NCBI GenBank assembly: GCA_002027195.1
Contig: MWJO01000014.1
Span: 1 to 64,000 of the forward strand
Length of the DNA stretch: 64,000 nucleotides
Source: Streptomyces sp. GKU 895
GTDB taxonomy: Bacteria > Actinomycetota > Actinomycetes > Streptomycetales > Streptomycetaceae
Direction: 5' to 3'
Positions 30,083 through 38,589 of the stretch are shown here, piece after piece (the stretch's first letter is position 1; every line of letters begins with the position of its first letter). Below the pieces are notes generated by a model. That model saw only the letters and a list, made by a program, of their open reading frames with translations, was not told the origin of the DNA and ran no database searches. Both the position numbers and the translations under genes were made by a program.

Positions 30083-31018
30083 CTACAGCAGCCCCGCCCC
30101 CGCCAGGAACTTCCCCACCTCGGCGACCTCCGCCTCCGACAACCCCACCTGAGGCTCGGCCGTCGCGGGGCAGGCGATGACCCCGCGGAGGTACAGCGCG
30201 GCCTTGAACGCCCCCAGGGCCGCCGAGGATTCCCCCATCCGCCTGCGGTCCCCGGCCCGCACCATCCCGAACAGGCCGCACAGGCGCTCCTGTTCGGTGC
30301 GGGCCGCGGCCCAGTCCCCGGCGCGGCACAGCTGGTACAGGCGGACGTACCCCTCGGGGTCCACGTTCGCCAGGCCCGGTACCGCGCCGTGGGCGCCCGC
30401 CGCCAGGGCCGAGTCGACGAGCAGTTCGGAGCCCGTGAGGGCGGCGAAGCCGGCGAGGTCGGAGTGGCCGCGCAGCCCCCGCAGGACGTCACGGAAGCCC
30501 GCCAGGTCGCCGCTGGAGTCCTTCAGCCCCGCCAGCACGCCGTCCGCCGCAAGCTCCAGGACCACGTCTGCCGGCAGCTTGGTGTGGACGCCGCCGGGGA
30601 GGTCGTACGCGATGACCGGGACCTCGCTTTCCGCCGCGAGGAGGCGGTAGTGGCGGGCGATCTCCGCCGGGTGGGTGCGGGTGTAGAAGGGGGCTGTGGC
30701 CACCACCGCGTCCGCCCCGGCCGCCACCACCCGCGCCACCTGCTCCCGCACCCGCGGCGTCGTCATGTCGATGACCCCGGCCAGCACCGGCAGCCGCCCG
30801 CCGACATGCCCCGTCACCGCCCGCACCACCAGCTCCCGCTGCCCGTCCGTGAGGTAGGCCGCCTCGGACGACGTACCGAGCACGAACAGGCCGTGCACCC
30901 CGGCCTCCAGCAGGTGGTCGACCAGGCGGAGCAGCGAGGGGACGTCCACCTCGCCGTCCGGCGTCAGCGGGGTGCACACGGGTGGTACGACGCCGGTCAG
31001 CGGGGCGGGGACGGTCAT
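30083..31018 (-). CDS. DapA/NanA family aldolase or dehydratase
   Basis: 311-residue TIM-barrel enzyme of the dihydrodipicolinate synthase family. The Schiff-base lysine is in VLAGLKDSSGD, the catalytic tyrosine in TAPFYTRTHPAE, and the pyruvate-binding GTSSEAAYLT loop is present. The SS in place of TGE and the context outside lysine genes argue for a sugar-acid aldolase or dehydratase rather than DapA; 5-dehydro-4-deoxyglucarate dehydratase is one option and would fit the glucarate dehydratase at 1.7 kb, but the genes are unlinked. SD GGGAG precedes ATG 31018. It lies 21 bases after the NTF2-like gene in the same direction. Confidence 0.85.
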   Translation of the reverse strand: MTVPAPLTGVVPPVCTPLTPDGEVDVPSLLRLVDHLLEAGVHGLFVLGTSSEAAYLTDGQRELVVRAVTGHVGGRLPVLAGVIDMTTPRVREQVARVVAAGADAVVATAPFYTRTHPAEIARHYRLLAAESEVPVIAYDLPGGVHTKLPADVVLELAADGVLAGLKDSSGDLAGFRDVLRGLRGHSDLAGFAALTGSELLVDSALAAGAHGAVPGLANVDPEGYVRLYQLCRAGDWAAARTEQERLCGLFGMVRAGDRRRMGESSAALGAFKAALYLRGVIACPATAEPQVGLSEAEVAEVGKFLAGAGLL

Positions 31019-31039
31019 CGAGGCTCCCTGTCGTCGGTC

Positions 31040-31468
31040 CTACACGGGCGGCGCGGTCAGCTGGGCCGCGATCGCCCCGCCGTCCAGCCACACGTTCTCG
31101 CGGGAGATCTTCCCCTCCTTGAACTCGAAGACATGCAGCATCCGGAAGGTGATCCGGCGGTCGTTGCCCGGAATGCCCATGAACTGGCCGGTCACCACGG
31201 CGGTGATGAAGTCCTCGGTGATCGCGGCGTCGTCGGCGTAGTACGTGTGGGTGCGCTCCGCCTTCTCGACGCGGAGGTCCTTCACCAGCTGGTGGTAGCG
31301 GTCCAGGGCGGCCTCGACGCCGTGGATCGGGTCGCCCGGGAAGCCGACGACGTCATGCTCGACGTCCTCGGTGTAGACGGATACCGCGCGCTGCGGGTCG
31401 CCGTGCTCCTCGGCCAGCATGTGCGTGCCGATCAGGCTTTCCATTTCGGCAGGTGTGACGGTGCCCAT
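31040..31468 (-). CDS. NTF2-like (SnoaL-type) protein
   Basis: 142-residue alpha+beta-barrel protein of the nuclear transport factor 2 superfamily, a fold used by small isomerases, hydrolases and binding proteins. It shows the usual pattern of an N-terminal helix, VYTEDVEHDVVGFPGDPIHG, YHQLVKDLRVE, and the C-terminal strands FRMLHVFEFKEGKISRENVWLD. ATG 31468 has SD GAGAGGGGG; a GTG at 31486 overlaps that SD. It is divergent from the TetR gene and shares its operator region, and it probably forms an operon with the aldolase gene. Confidence 0.8.
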   Translation of the reverse strand: MGTVTPAEMESLIGTHMLAEEHGDPQRAVSVYTEDVEHDVVGFPGDPIHGVEAALDRYHQLVKDLRVEKAERTHTYYADDAAITEDFITAVVTGQFMGIPGNDRRITFRMLHVFEFKEGKISRENVWLDGGAIAAQLTAPPV

Positions 31469-31539
31469 CGGGGCACCCCCTCTCACTCATGCCGTGAGCC
31501 GCGGCCACGGCCCCCGTTGATGAGACAGTGCTACCGTAA

Positions 31540-31555
31540 TGAGAAGAGTTTCTCA
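31540..31555. promoter_or_regulatory. TGAGAA-N4-TTCTCA inverted repeat, candidate TetR operator
   Basis: It lies 18 bases before the TetR start, in the divergent gap with the NTF2-like gene. It is likely an autoregulatory site that could also repress the NTF2-aldolase operon. Confidence 0.5.
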
Positions 31556-31573
31556 CGACAAGAGGGGATTCGC

Positions 31574-32257
31574 ATGACGGAGGGGCGCACCGGAAGCGCG
31601 GCCGGCGCGACCGGAGGGCTTGCGCGCGGTGGATCGTCCGAGGGGCGGCGCAACCAGAAGCTGCGCACGCGCCGGGCGCTCGTCGACGCCGCCGTCACCC
31701 TGGTCCGCGAGGGCAGGCCGGTCACCATCGCCGACGCCGCCGAGGTCGCCCAGGTGTCGGTCGCCACCGCCTACCGGTACTTCTCGCACCCGCAGGACCT
31801 GCTGCGCGAGACCCAGAGCGCGGCGCGGGCCTTCGAGGCCGTCGCCGAGCTGCCGGACGATCCCGCCGAGCGCCTCGACCAGCTCGTCTCCCGCGTCGCC
31901 GGCGTCCAGCTCGACGACGAGGCGGTGTGGCGGGCGGTGCTGCGCTCCTCGCTGGAGCGCTGGACCCCGTCCGGCGCCGGTGAGCTGGACGAGTCCGACG
32001 GCACCCCCATCCGCAACCGCTTCCGCCTCGACCTCACCCGCACCGCCCTCGAACCCCTCGCCGGCACCCTCCCGCCCGACCTCCACCGCCGCCTCCTCAT
32101 GGCCGTCACCCTCGTCTACGGCGTCGAGGCCCTCATCACCACCCGCGATGTCTGCGAACTCGACCCCGCGGAGGCCAAGGACGTGATGCGCTGGGCGGCG
32201 GGTGCGCTGCTGGAGGCGGCGCTGCGGGAGGCGGAGGAACAGGGTGAGCGAGGCTGA
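31574..32257 (+). CDS. TetR family transcriptional regulator
   Basis: 227-residue regulator with a helix-turn-helix of TetR type: TRRALVDAAVTLVREGRPVTIADAAEVAQVSVATAYRYF, where the recognition helix is VSVATAYRYF (about residues 60-70). A variable ligand domain follows. ATG 31574 has SD AGAGGGG. Its 3' end overlaps the phosphatase-like gene by 14 bases. The palindrome TGAGAA-N4-TTCTCA just upstream suggests autoregulation. Confidence 0.9.
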   Translation: MTEGRTGSAAGATGGLARGGSSEGRRNQKLRTRRALVDAAVTLVREGRPVTIADAAEVAQVSVATAYRYFSHPQDLLRETQSAARAFEAVAELPDDPAERLDQLVSRVAGVQLDDEAVWRAVLRSSLERWTPSGAGELDESDGTPIRNRFRLDLTRTALEPLAGTLPPDLHRRLLMAVTLVYGVEALITTRDVCELDPAEAKDVMRWAAGALLEAALREAEEQGERG

Positions 32258-32684
32258 GTGGGGCCAGGACGACATCGGCGTACTGAGGCTGCCGTCCGGC
32301 CGGCTCGTCCGGGGCCGCGGGCTGCGGCACCCCCTCCCACCGGGGCGACCCCCTCGTACGGCCTTTACCTCCTCGGCCACCGACCGCCGCCCGTCCCCTG
32401 GGAGTCGCGCTGGCTGCGCTGGCCCGACTTCCGGCTGCCCGCCGATCGTGCGGACGCCCGCGACGCGCTCACCGAGGTGTGGGAGCGGGCCGCGGGCGAG
32501 CGCGTCGAGGTCGCCTGCGGGGGCGGACGCGGGCGTACGGGGGACGGCGCTGGCGTGTCTGGCCGTGCTGGACGGCGTACCGCCGGGTGAGGCCGTCGCG
32601 TACGTCCGTGCGCACTACCACCGGGGCGCCGTGGAGACGCCGTGGCAGCGGCGTTATGTGCGGCGGTTCAGGCCGGACCGGTGA
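32244..32684 (+). pseudogene. Protein-tyrosine-phosphatase-like protein with two compensating frameshifts
   Basis: Resembles the Streptomyces protein-tyrosine phosphatase family protein of about 145 residues. Starting at GTG 32244 the frame reads VSEAEWGQDDIGVLRLPSGR and breaks at about 32330-32345, where one base seems missing in a C-rich run. It continues in the next frame as YGLYLLGHRPPPVPWESRWL, breaks again at about 32535-32545, where a G run seems one base too long, and returns to the first frame for ALACLAVLDGVPPGEAVAYV. The P-loop region reads VEVACGGGRGRTG, with the expected RGRTG but Gly after Cys. Two indels that cancel suggest sequence errors. It overlaps the TetR gene and is convergent with the beta-lactamase gene. 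Confidence 0.72.
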
Positions 32685-33537
32685 GGGTGCCCGCCAGCAG
32701 GGCCGCCGTGTCACGGATCAGCACGTCGTCCCGTACGGCGTCCTGCTCGGGCAGGGTCGACAGGACGGCCAGCAGGAGCGGGGTGCCGTCCTCGGTCCAG
32801 GCGATGCCGACGTTGTTGTTGGTGCCGTAGGAACCGCCGCCCGTCTTGTCGGCGACCGTCCACGTCCTCGGCAGACCGGCGCGCAGGCGGGTGCCGCTCG
32901 TGGTGTTGCCGCGCAGCCAGTGGGTGAGCAGGGCGCGGTCGCGGCCGTCGAGGGCGTCGCCGAGGACCAGCCGGCCGTACGTCCGGCCGATCGCGTACGG
33001 GCTCGTCGTGTCCGTGATCCGCCAGGGCTCGGCCGAGTTGAGCTCCGTCTCCCAGCGGTCCAGGCGGGTCACCCGGTCGCCGAGGGAGCGGGCGAAGCGG
33101 GTGAGGGCGGTGGGGCTGCCGAGTTCGCGCAGCAGGAGGTTGCCGGCGCCGTTGTCGCTGAAGGTGATGGCCACCTCGGCGAGTTCGGCGACCGTCATGC
33201 CGTCGGCGAGGTGCTCCCGCGTCTTGTCGGAGCCCTCCTTCGGCAGGTCGGCGTCCGTGTAGTGGATACGGCGGGACAGGAACTCGCCGTCGCGGTCGAG
33301 GTCGCGCAGCACGGCGGCGGACGCGAGCGTCTTGAACAGCGAGCACATCGGGAAGAGTTCGCCGGCGCGGTACCGCACGGTCCGGCCGGTGGCGATGTTC
33401 CGGGCGAACACGCCGAGCCGGGCCCCGTGTTGAGCCTCCAGCTCGCGCAGGCCCTCGGGGGCGGCGGCGTGGGCGGGTGCGCTCGTCATGAGGGCGGCGG
33501 TGGTGGCAGCGGTCAAGAGGGTTCGGCGGGCTAAGAT
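32668..33537 (-). CDS. bla: Class A beta-lactamase, apparent non-ATG start
   Basis: Secreted serine beta-lactamase. The four class A motifs are intact: SxxK in CSLFKTL, SDN in ITFSDNGAGN, the Glu166-type ETELN, and KTG in VADKTGGGS. A twin-arginine-like signal peptide (ARRTLLTAATTAALMTSAPA) precedes the mature enzyme. The codon properly spaced from the SD (GGAG, 6 bases) and giving the full signal is ATC at 33535-33537; no ATG, GTG or TTG stands there. TTG 33516 or ATG 33489 would remove the basic N-terminal region. It may use a rare AUC start, be poorly expressed, or reflect a base-call error. It overlaps the converging phosphatase-like gene by 17 bases. Confidence 0.85.
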   Translation of the reverse strand: MLARRTLLTAATTAALMTSAPAHAAAPEGLRELEAQHGARLGVFARNIATGRTVRYRAGELFPMCSLFKTLASAAVLRDLDRDGEFLSRRIHYTDADLPKEGSDKTREHLADGMTVAELAEVAITFSDNGAGNLLLRELGSPTALTRFARSLGDRVTRLDRWETELNSAEPWRITDTTSPYAIGRTYGRLVLGDALDGRDRALLTHWLRGNTTSGTRLRAGLPRTWTVADKTGGGSYGTNNNVGIAWTEDGTPLLLAVLSTLPEQDAVRDDVLIRDTAALLAGTLTGPA

Positions 33538-33667
33538 CGCGCTCTCCTTCGGTCGGTGGGGCGTTGACGATCTCTGCAGTGATCGACGCCGTACGTCATC
33601 CCTTGGTTGCGGGCTCGTAGACCATCGGCGGACGGCGGTGCGGGCGCGGGGCCGCCACAGTGACCGT

Positions 33668-34795
33668 ATGGAGATGACCAGCAAGACCGAGGGGATCAGC
33701 CGGGCGCGGTTCCTGGTGGGGGCGGCGGCGATCGGGGTGGCGCTGCCCTCGGGGGCCGCCGCGGCGGTCGAGAAGGGACCGGCCCGCAAGGGACTGACGC
33801 GCCGCGGTGTCGTCTACACCGTCGGCGCGGGGGAGACGCCGGCCACCGCCTGGAGCACCGCCCGGATGCGGCGTGACCTCCGTGCCGTCCGCGACGACCT
33901 GCACGCGAACACCGTCGACATCACCGGCGACGGCGTCGAACGCCTTACCTCGACCGCCGCCGAGGCCGCCGGACTCGGTCTGCACGTCTGGCTCCAGCCG
34001 ACCCTCGGTGACGTCCCGGAGCGGGACATCCTCGAACACCTCGCGGAGACGGGCCGGTTCGCGGAGCGCCTGCGACGGCAGGGGGCGAGCGTCGACTTCA
34101 GCGTGGGCTGCGAGTTCTGGCTGTTCGTGCCCGGGATCGTCCCCGGGGACGACGTGTTCGAGCGCATCGAGAATCTCCAGCGCGGGAACCTCGACCGGGC
34201 GGCGATGCAGCGCCGGCTCGCCCGCTTCACCGCGAAGGCGGCACGGCTCGGCCGCAGGGTCTTCCACGGCCGCCTCAGCTACGCCTCCGCCCCGGAGATC
34301 GACCAGGTCGACTGGGACCTCTTCGACATCGTCGGCGTCGACTACTACTCGTACTTCCCCCGACGCTCCGACCACGTACGGGAGTTGCGGCGGTACCTGC
34401 GCCACGGCAAGCCGCTCGCCATCACCGAGTTCGGCACCTGCGCCTACCGTGGCGCGCCGGAGACGGACGGCATGGGCTGGGACATCGTCGACCACCGCAA
34501 GACGCCCGAGGAGATCAGGGATCCGGTCCCGGTCCGCAGCGAGCGCACCCAAGCCGCCTACCTCACCGACCTGTTGGACGTCTTCGAGTCGATGGACCTC
34601 TACGCGGCGATGGTCTTCGAGTTCCTCACCGCGGACGCCCCGCACCGCCCCGGCGACCCGCGCCACGACCTCGACCTGGCGAGCTACGGCATCGCCAAGG
34701 CGATCCAGGACCGCCCAGGCGATCCCGACTCGCCCTGGCACTGGGAGCCGAAGGCGGCGTTCCATGCCGTGGCCCGCGCCTATGGGAGGCGCTGA
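33668..34795 (+). CDS. Exported TIM-barrel, glycoside-hydrolase-like protein ('abortive infection' family)
   Basis: 375 residues with an N-terminal export signal (SRARFLVGAAAIGVALPSGA). Homologues in Streptomyces are often annotated as abortive phage infection proteins (from memory), but the sequence looks like a glycoside-hydrolase TIM barrel: VDFSVGCEFWLFVPGIVPG offers an acid/base Glu on strand 4, and GKPLAITEFGTCAYRGA a nucleophile Glu on strand 7; FDIVGVDYYSYF lies between. The function in phage defence is not supported by anything in the sequence. CACAGT (33656-33661) exactly 6 bases before ATG suggests a leaderless transcript. It is convergent with the hydrolase gene that follows. Confidence 0.75.
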   Translation: MEMTSKTEGISRARFLVGAAAIGVALPSGAAAAVEKGPARKGLTRRGVVYTVGAGETPATAWSTARMRRDLRAVRDDLHANTVDITGDGVERLTSTAAEAAGLGLHVWLQPTLGDVPERDILEHLAETGRFAERLRRQGASVDFSVGCEFWLFVPGIVPGDDVFERIENLQRGNLDRAAMQRRLARFTAKAARLGRRVFHGRLSYASAPEIDQVDWDLFDIVGVDYYSYFPRRSDHVRELRRYLRHGKPLAITEFGTCAYRGAPETDGMGWDIVDHRKTPEEIRDPVPVRSERTQAAYLTDLLDVFESMDLYAAMVFEFLTADAPHRPGDPRHDLDLASYGIAKAIQDRPGDPDSPWHWEPKAAFHAVARAYGRR

Positions 34796-34809
34796 CGCCG
34801 TCAGGGCGG

Positions 34810-36282
34810 TCAGCGGCAGTAGAGGTCGGCGGCGGGGCGCTTGCCCGTCGTCAGGAAGCGGGTCACCGCCGCGTCCCCGCAGGCGTTGCCGTTGTCGAGG
34901 TAGGCGTCGTGGCCCGTGGAGTCCACGGTCACCATGACCGCCCGCCGTCCGAGCGCCGCACGGAGCTTCCGGGCGCCGCCCACGGGGGTGGCGACGTCCC
35001 GTTCGTTCTGCACGAGAAGGACGGTGGAGGGGCCGCGGTCGGTGATCACCGTCGGCGGCTCCTGGGGCGGGTAGGGCCAGGCCGCGCAGACCATCGCGTT
35101 GCGGGGCATGCCGGCGGTCAGCGGGAACTCGGCCCGGCTCTCCTCGACTCCCTTCTGGTAGACGGCCGTTGACGTCGGCCAGGCCACGTCGTTGCAGAGC
35201 GTCCCGGCGCCGACTGCGGAGACGTTCTGCAGGACGGCGTCGGGCGGCGAGGCCGGCGCGGGCGGCACCGTGCCCTTCTCGGCGGCCAGCATCAGCTGCG
35301 CGAGCGCGGGGAAGTCTTCGGGGTCGTAGAGGCTGCTCAGCATGGCCTGGCGCAGCATGTTGCCGTTCAGCTCGGCCGGGTTGGCGCCGGGCCACGGGAG
35401 AGGCTCGCGGTCCAGGCGCGCCGCGAGCTCCAGGAACCTCCGGCGCACCTCGGCGGCCGTCGCGGCGACGCGGTACGGATTGCCGGGCGCGGAGGCCCAC
35501 CGGGCGAACTCGGGGAAGGTGTCCTCGACGCCCTGCTCGTGCCCGGCGAGCCAGGCGCGGGCGACCCGGGTGGGGTCGGGGTCGTCGTTGCTGTCCAGCA
35601 CGAACCGGTCGGTGCGGCCCGGGAACATCTCGGCGTAGACGGCCCCCACGTACGTCCCGTACGACACGCCCCACGCGGAGATCCGCCGCTCGCCCAGCGC
35701 GGCCCGCAGCCGGTCCAGGTCGCGGGCCTCGTTGCGGGTGCTGAGGTGCTTGAGCAGCTCACCGCCGTTGCGCTGGCAGGCCTCGGCCATCCGCCGGGCG
35801 GTCGCCATGTTCGCGTCCACGGAGCCGTCCGCGGCGGGCCAGGGGCGTGACGCGGTCAGCGAGAGGTCGCGACGCTCCAGCCCGCAGTCGACGGAGGTGG
35901 AGGGCGCGAGCCCGCGCGGCGCGAACCCGACCAGGTCGTAGGCGTCGCGCACCTCCTGCGGCAGCTTCTGCCCCTTCCCGGAGGGGTCGTCGAGGCTCGA
36001 CCCGCCGGGCCCGCCGGGGATCAGGAACAGGGCCCCGCGCCGGGCGGCGGGCTTCTCGCTCACGACCCGCGAGACGGCGATCCCGATGCGCGGACCACCG
36101 GGATCGGCGTAGTCCATGGGCACGTCGAGCGTGGCGCACTGCTGACGCGGATCGAGACCGGTGCCCACGCACTTCCCCCATTTCAAGGCGGGCGCGGCGG
36201 ACGCGGCGAGGGGTGTGAGAGCCCCGAAGACGATCCCGGAGGCGACGGTGATCCGGACGAGGGACTTGGTCAGCTGCTTCAT
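34810..36282 (-). CDS. Secreted alpha/beta hydrolase, tripeptidyl aminopeptidase-like
   Basis: 490-residue exported hydrolase of the Streptomyces SlpD/Tap (S33-like) family. Sec signal peptide MKQLTKSLVRITVASGIVFG then cleavage near ASA. The core begins LKWGKCVGTGLDPRQQCATL. The oxyanion region is FLIPGGPGGSS, the nucleophile elbow GVSYGTYVG, the acid LVQNERDVATPV and the catalytic His TGHDAYLD. Four or more cysteines suggest disulfides. ATG 36282 is chosen as the start of the signal peptide. Likely an extracellular peptidase; substrate not determined. Confidence 0.88.
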   Translation of the reverse strand: MKQLTKSLVRITVASGIVFGALTPLAASAAPALKWGKCVGTGLDPRQQCATLDVPMDYADPGGPRIGIAVSRVVSEKPAARRGALFLIPGGPGGSSLDDPSGKGQKLPQEVRDAYDLVGFAPRGLAPSTSVDCGLERRDLSLTASRPWPAADGSVDANMATARRMAEACQRNGGELLKHLSTRNEARDLDRLRAALGERRISAWGVSYGTYVGAVYAEMFPGRTDRFVLDSNDDPDPTRVARAWLAGHEQGVEDTFPEFARWASAPGNPYRVAATAAEVRRRFLELAARLDREPLPWPGANPAELNGNMLRQAMLSSLYDPEDFPALAQLMLAAEKGTVPPAPASPPDAVLQNVSAVGAGTLCNDVAWPTSTAVYQKGVEESRAEFPLTAGMPRNAMVCAAWPYPPQEPPTVITDRGPSTVLLVQNERDVATPVGGARKLRAALGRRAVMVTVDSTGHDAYLDNGNACGDAAVTRFLTTGKRPAADLYCR

Positions 36283-36601
36283 GCCGTCGAGCCTCGCGGA
36301 TCCCGACGACGGCCCCCATCCGGCCAACTGCCTTGTCGTTACGGGGGTTTGCCCCACCAAGCCCAAGGCGCCGTCTCGTCACCCGCGGCACACAGACTCC
36401 TGCCGAGTGTAGGGAAACCGGCTTGCCCCGGAGAGGTGAAGCGTGAAATCCGGGGGAGCCGGGGAGGCACCTGAGTAAGCGCAGAGTGGCGTGTCGTGTC
36501 GAAGGAGTGAGGGAGCCGGTGAAGGGATTGCGGGCGGCGTCGGAGAAGCTCCGGGGCGCACGGGTGGATGTGGCGTGCGACGCGTTCGGTCCGGTGCCGC
36601 G
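36283..36601. other. Intergenic region with possible small upstream ORF
   Basis: 319 bases between divergent genes. The first half is presumably the promoter region of the hydrolase gene. Near the end, a GTG at 36519 with GAGGGAG before it opens a 28-codon frame (VKGLRAASEKLRGARVDVAC...) that stops at 36605, overlapping the ATG of the next gene as ATGA. This may be a translated coupling ORF. Nothing else convincing was seen. Confidence 0.3.
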
Positions 36602-36817
36602 ATGAGGGTCCCCGTCGGCAGCCACGTTGTGGACACCCGCACCGGACGGCTCGGCATCGTCATGGGACACGAAGGCCCCTACCTCCAGCTCAGACCCTAC
36701 GGCGGCGGCAAGGAGTGGGACGTCGCCCCCGACGCCGTGCGGTACGCGACCCCCGCCGAGCGGCTCAGCGCGGCGACCGCGTACGCCGACGCCCGCAGCC
36801 GGGCAGAGGGGCCGTGA
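36602..36817 (+). CDS. Small conserved hypothetical protein
   Basis: 71-residue cytosolic protein (MRVPVGSHVVDTRTGRLGIV ...). The N-terminal part resembles a small SH3/KOW-like beta barrel (VVDTRTGRLGIVMGHEGPYL), and the rest is charged and helical. No named family is recognised. It lies about 105 bases before recO on the same strand. The start ATG 36602 overlaps the stop of a possible 28-codon ORF. Confidence 0.6.
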   Translation: MRVPVGSHVVDTRTGRLGIVMGHEGPYLQLRPYGGGKEWDVAPDAVRYATPAERLSAATAYADARSRAEGP

Positions 36818-36921
36818 CCGCACTGCCGTAGGGTGCGGGTCCCATGGGTCCGTGGAGCCCGCGGAGACGGACCCACGCCGACCCGGCCCGCCGACCCCTC
36901 GACGTACGGGACAATGACTCC

Positions 36922-37668
36922 ATGAGCCTTTTCCGGGACGACGGCATCGTCCTGCGGACGCAGAAGCTCGGAGAAGCGGACCGCATCATCACCCTCCTCA
37001 CCCGGGGTCACGGGCGGGTGCGGGCCGTCGCGCGCGGTGTGCGGCGGACCAAGTCCAAGTTCGGGGCGCGACTCGAACCGTTCTCCCATGTCGACGTGCA
37101 GTTCTTCGCGCGCGGGAGCGAGCTGATCGGGCGCGGGCTGCCGCTGTGCACGCAGAGCGAGACCATCGCCGCCTACGGCAGCGGGATCGTCTCCGACTAC
37201 GCCCGCTACACCGCCGGCACCGCGATGCTGGAGACCGCCGAGCGGTTCACGGACCACGAGGGCGAGCCCGCCGTGCAGCAGTACCTGCTGCTCGTCGGGG
37301 CGCTCAGGACCCTCGCCAACGGCGAGCACGCCCCGCATCTCGTCCTCGACGCCTTCCTGCTGCGCTCCCTCGCCGTCAACGGCTACGCCCCCAGCTTCGG
37401 CGACTGCGCGAAATGCGGGCTCCCCGGGCCGAACCGGTTCTTCTCCGTCGGCTCCGGAGGCTCCGTCTGCGTGGACTGCCGGGTGCCCGGCAGCGTCGTA
37501 CCCTCTCCGCAGACCCTGGAACTCCTCGGCGCGCTGCTTACGGGAGACTGGGGGACAGCGGACGCGTGCGAGCCGCGGTACGTCCGGGAGGGCAGCGGAC
37601 TGGTCTCCGCCTACCTGCACTGGCATCTGGAACGCGGGCTGCGCTCGCTGCGTTACGTAGAGAAGTAA
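36922..37668 (+). CDS. recO: DNA repair protein RecO
   Basis: 248-residue recombination mediator that helps load RecA at gaps with RecF/RecR. The N-terminal OB-fold is MSLFRDDGIVLRTQKLGEAD with LTRGHGRVRAVARGVRR. A zinc finger follows (CAKCGLPGPN ... CVDC). GACAAT (36910-36915) lies exactly 6 bases before the ATG and no SD is visible, so the mRNA is probably leaderless. It is followed by uppS after 21 bases, a conserved pair in actinobacteria. Confidence 0.95.
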   Translation: MSLFRDDGIVLRTQKLGEADRIITLLTRGHGRVRAVARGVRRTKSKFGARLEPFSHVDVQFFARGSELIGRGLPLCTQSETIAAYGSGIVSDYARYTAGTAMLETAERFTDHEGEPAVQQYLLLVGALRTLANGEHAPHLVLDAFLLRSLAVNGYAPSFGDCAKCGLPGPNRFFSVGSGGSVCVDCRVPGSVVPSPQTLELLGALLTGDWGTADACEPRYVREGSGLVSAYLHWHLERGLRSLRYVEK

Positions 37669-37689
37669 GCCGGAGAGGAACGAAGCAAC

Positions 37690-38529
37690 ATGGTCGTACG
37701 TGGGATCCTGGGGCGCCAGCGCCGCGAGTACAGGACGCCCGAGCCCCACCCCTCCGGCGCCCGCCCGCCGAAGCTCCCCGGCGAACTCGTCCCGAACCAC
37801 GTGGCGATCGTCATGGACGGCAACGGCCGCTGGGCGAAGGAGCGTGGGCTGCCCCGCACCGAGGGCCACAAGGTCGGCGCCGAGCGCGTCCTCGACGTCC
37901 TCCAGGGCGCCGTCGAGATGGGTGTCGGCGCGATCTCGCTGTACGCCTTCTCGACCGAGAACTGGAAACGCTCGCCCGACGAGGTCCGCTTCCTCATGAA
38001 CTTCAACCGCGACTTCATCCGCAAGACCCGCGACCAGCTCGACGAGCTCGGCATCCGGGTCCGCTGGGTGGGCCGGATGCCCAAGCTGTGGAAGTCGGTC
38101 GCCAAGGAACTCCAGGTCGCCCAGGAGCAGACCAAGGACAACGACAGGCTGACGCTGTACTTCTGCATGAACTACGGCGGCCGTGCCGAGATCGCGGACG
38201 CCGCGCAGGCGCTCGCCGAGGACGTGAAGGCGGGCCGGCTCGACCCCTCCAAGGTCAATGAGAAGACCCTCGCCAAGTACCTGTACTACCCGGACATGCC
38301 GGACGTCGACCTGTTCCTGCGGCCCAGCGGTGAGCAGCGCACCTCCAACTACCTGCTCTGGCAGAGCGCGTACGCCGAGATGGTCTTCCAGGACGTCCTG
38401 TGGCCCGACTTCGACCGCCGCGACCTGTGGCGGGCCTGCGTCGAGTACGCCTCCCGCGACCGCCGCTTCGGCGGCGCCCTGCCCAACGAGGAACTGCTCG
38501 CGATGGAGGGCAGGCAGACCGCTCCGTGA
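37690..38529 (+). CDS. uppS: Isoprenyl (undecaprenyl/decaprenyl) diphosphate synthase
   Basis: cis-Prenyltransferase of 279 residues that makes the lipid carrier for cell-wall synthesis. Conserved regions: [13 protein letters not shown] (catalytic Asp and phosphate-binding region), [26 protein letters not shown], and the C-terminal [19 protein letters not shown] with the SGE magnesium motif. SD GGAGAGGAA precedes ATG 37690. It probably forms an operon with recO. Confidence 0.95.
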   Translation: MVVRGILGRQRREYRTPEPHPSGARPPKLPGELVPNHVAIVMDGNGRWAKERGLPRTEGHKVGAERVLDVLQGAVEMGVGAISLYAFSTENWKRSPDEVRFLMNFNRDFIRKTRDQLDELGIRVRWVGRMPKLWKSVAKELQVAQEQTKDNDRLTLYFCMNYGGRAEIADAAQALAEDVKAGRLDPSKVNEKTLAKYLYYPDMPDVDLFLRPSGEQRTSNYLLWQSAYAEMVFQDVLWPDFDRRDLWRACVEYASRDRRFGGALPNEELLAMEGRQTAP

Positions 38530-38589
38530 TCGCAAGCGTGGCCATGTCACGGCTACCCGGCGTTCACCGGGCTCGCGCACGATCCGGCC

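Noticed and set aside
30083-31018. Assignment as DapA of lysine biosynthesis
   Set aside because: The gene sits with an NTF2-like gene and away from lysine genes, and the active-site context does not separate DapA from sugar-acid aldolases.
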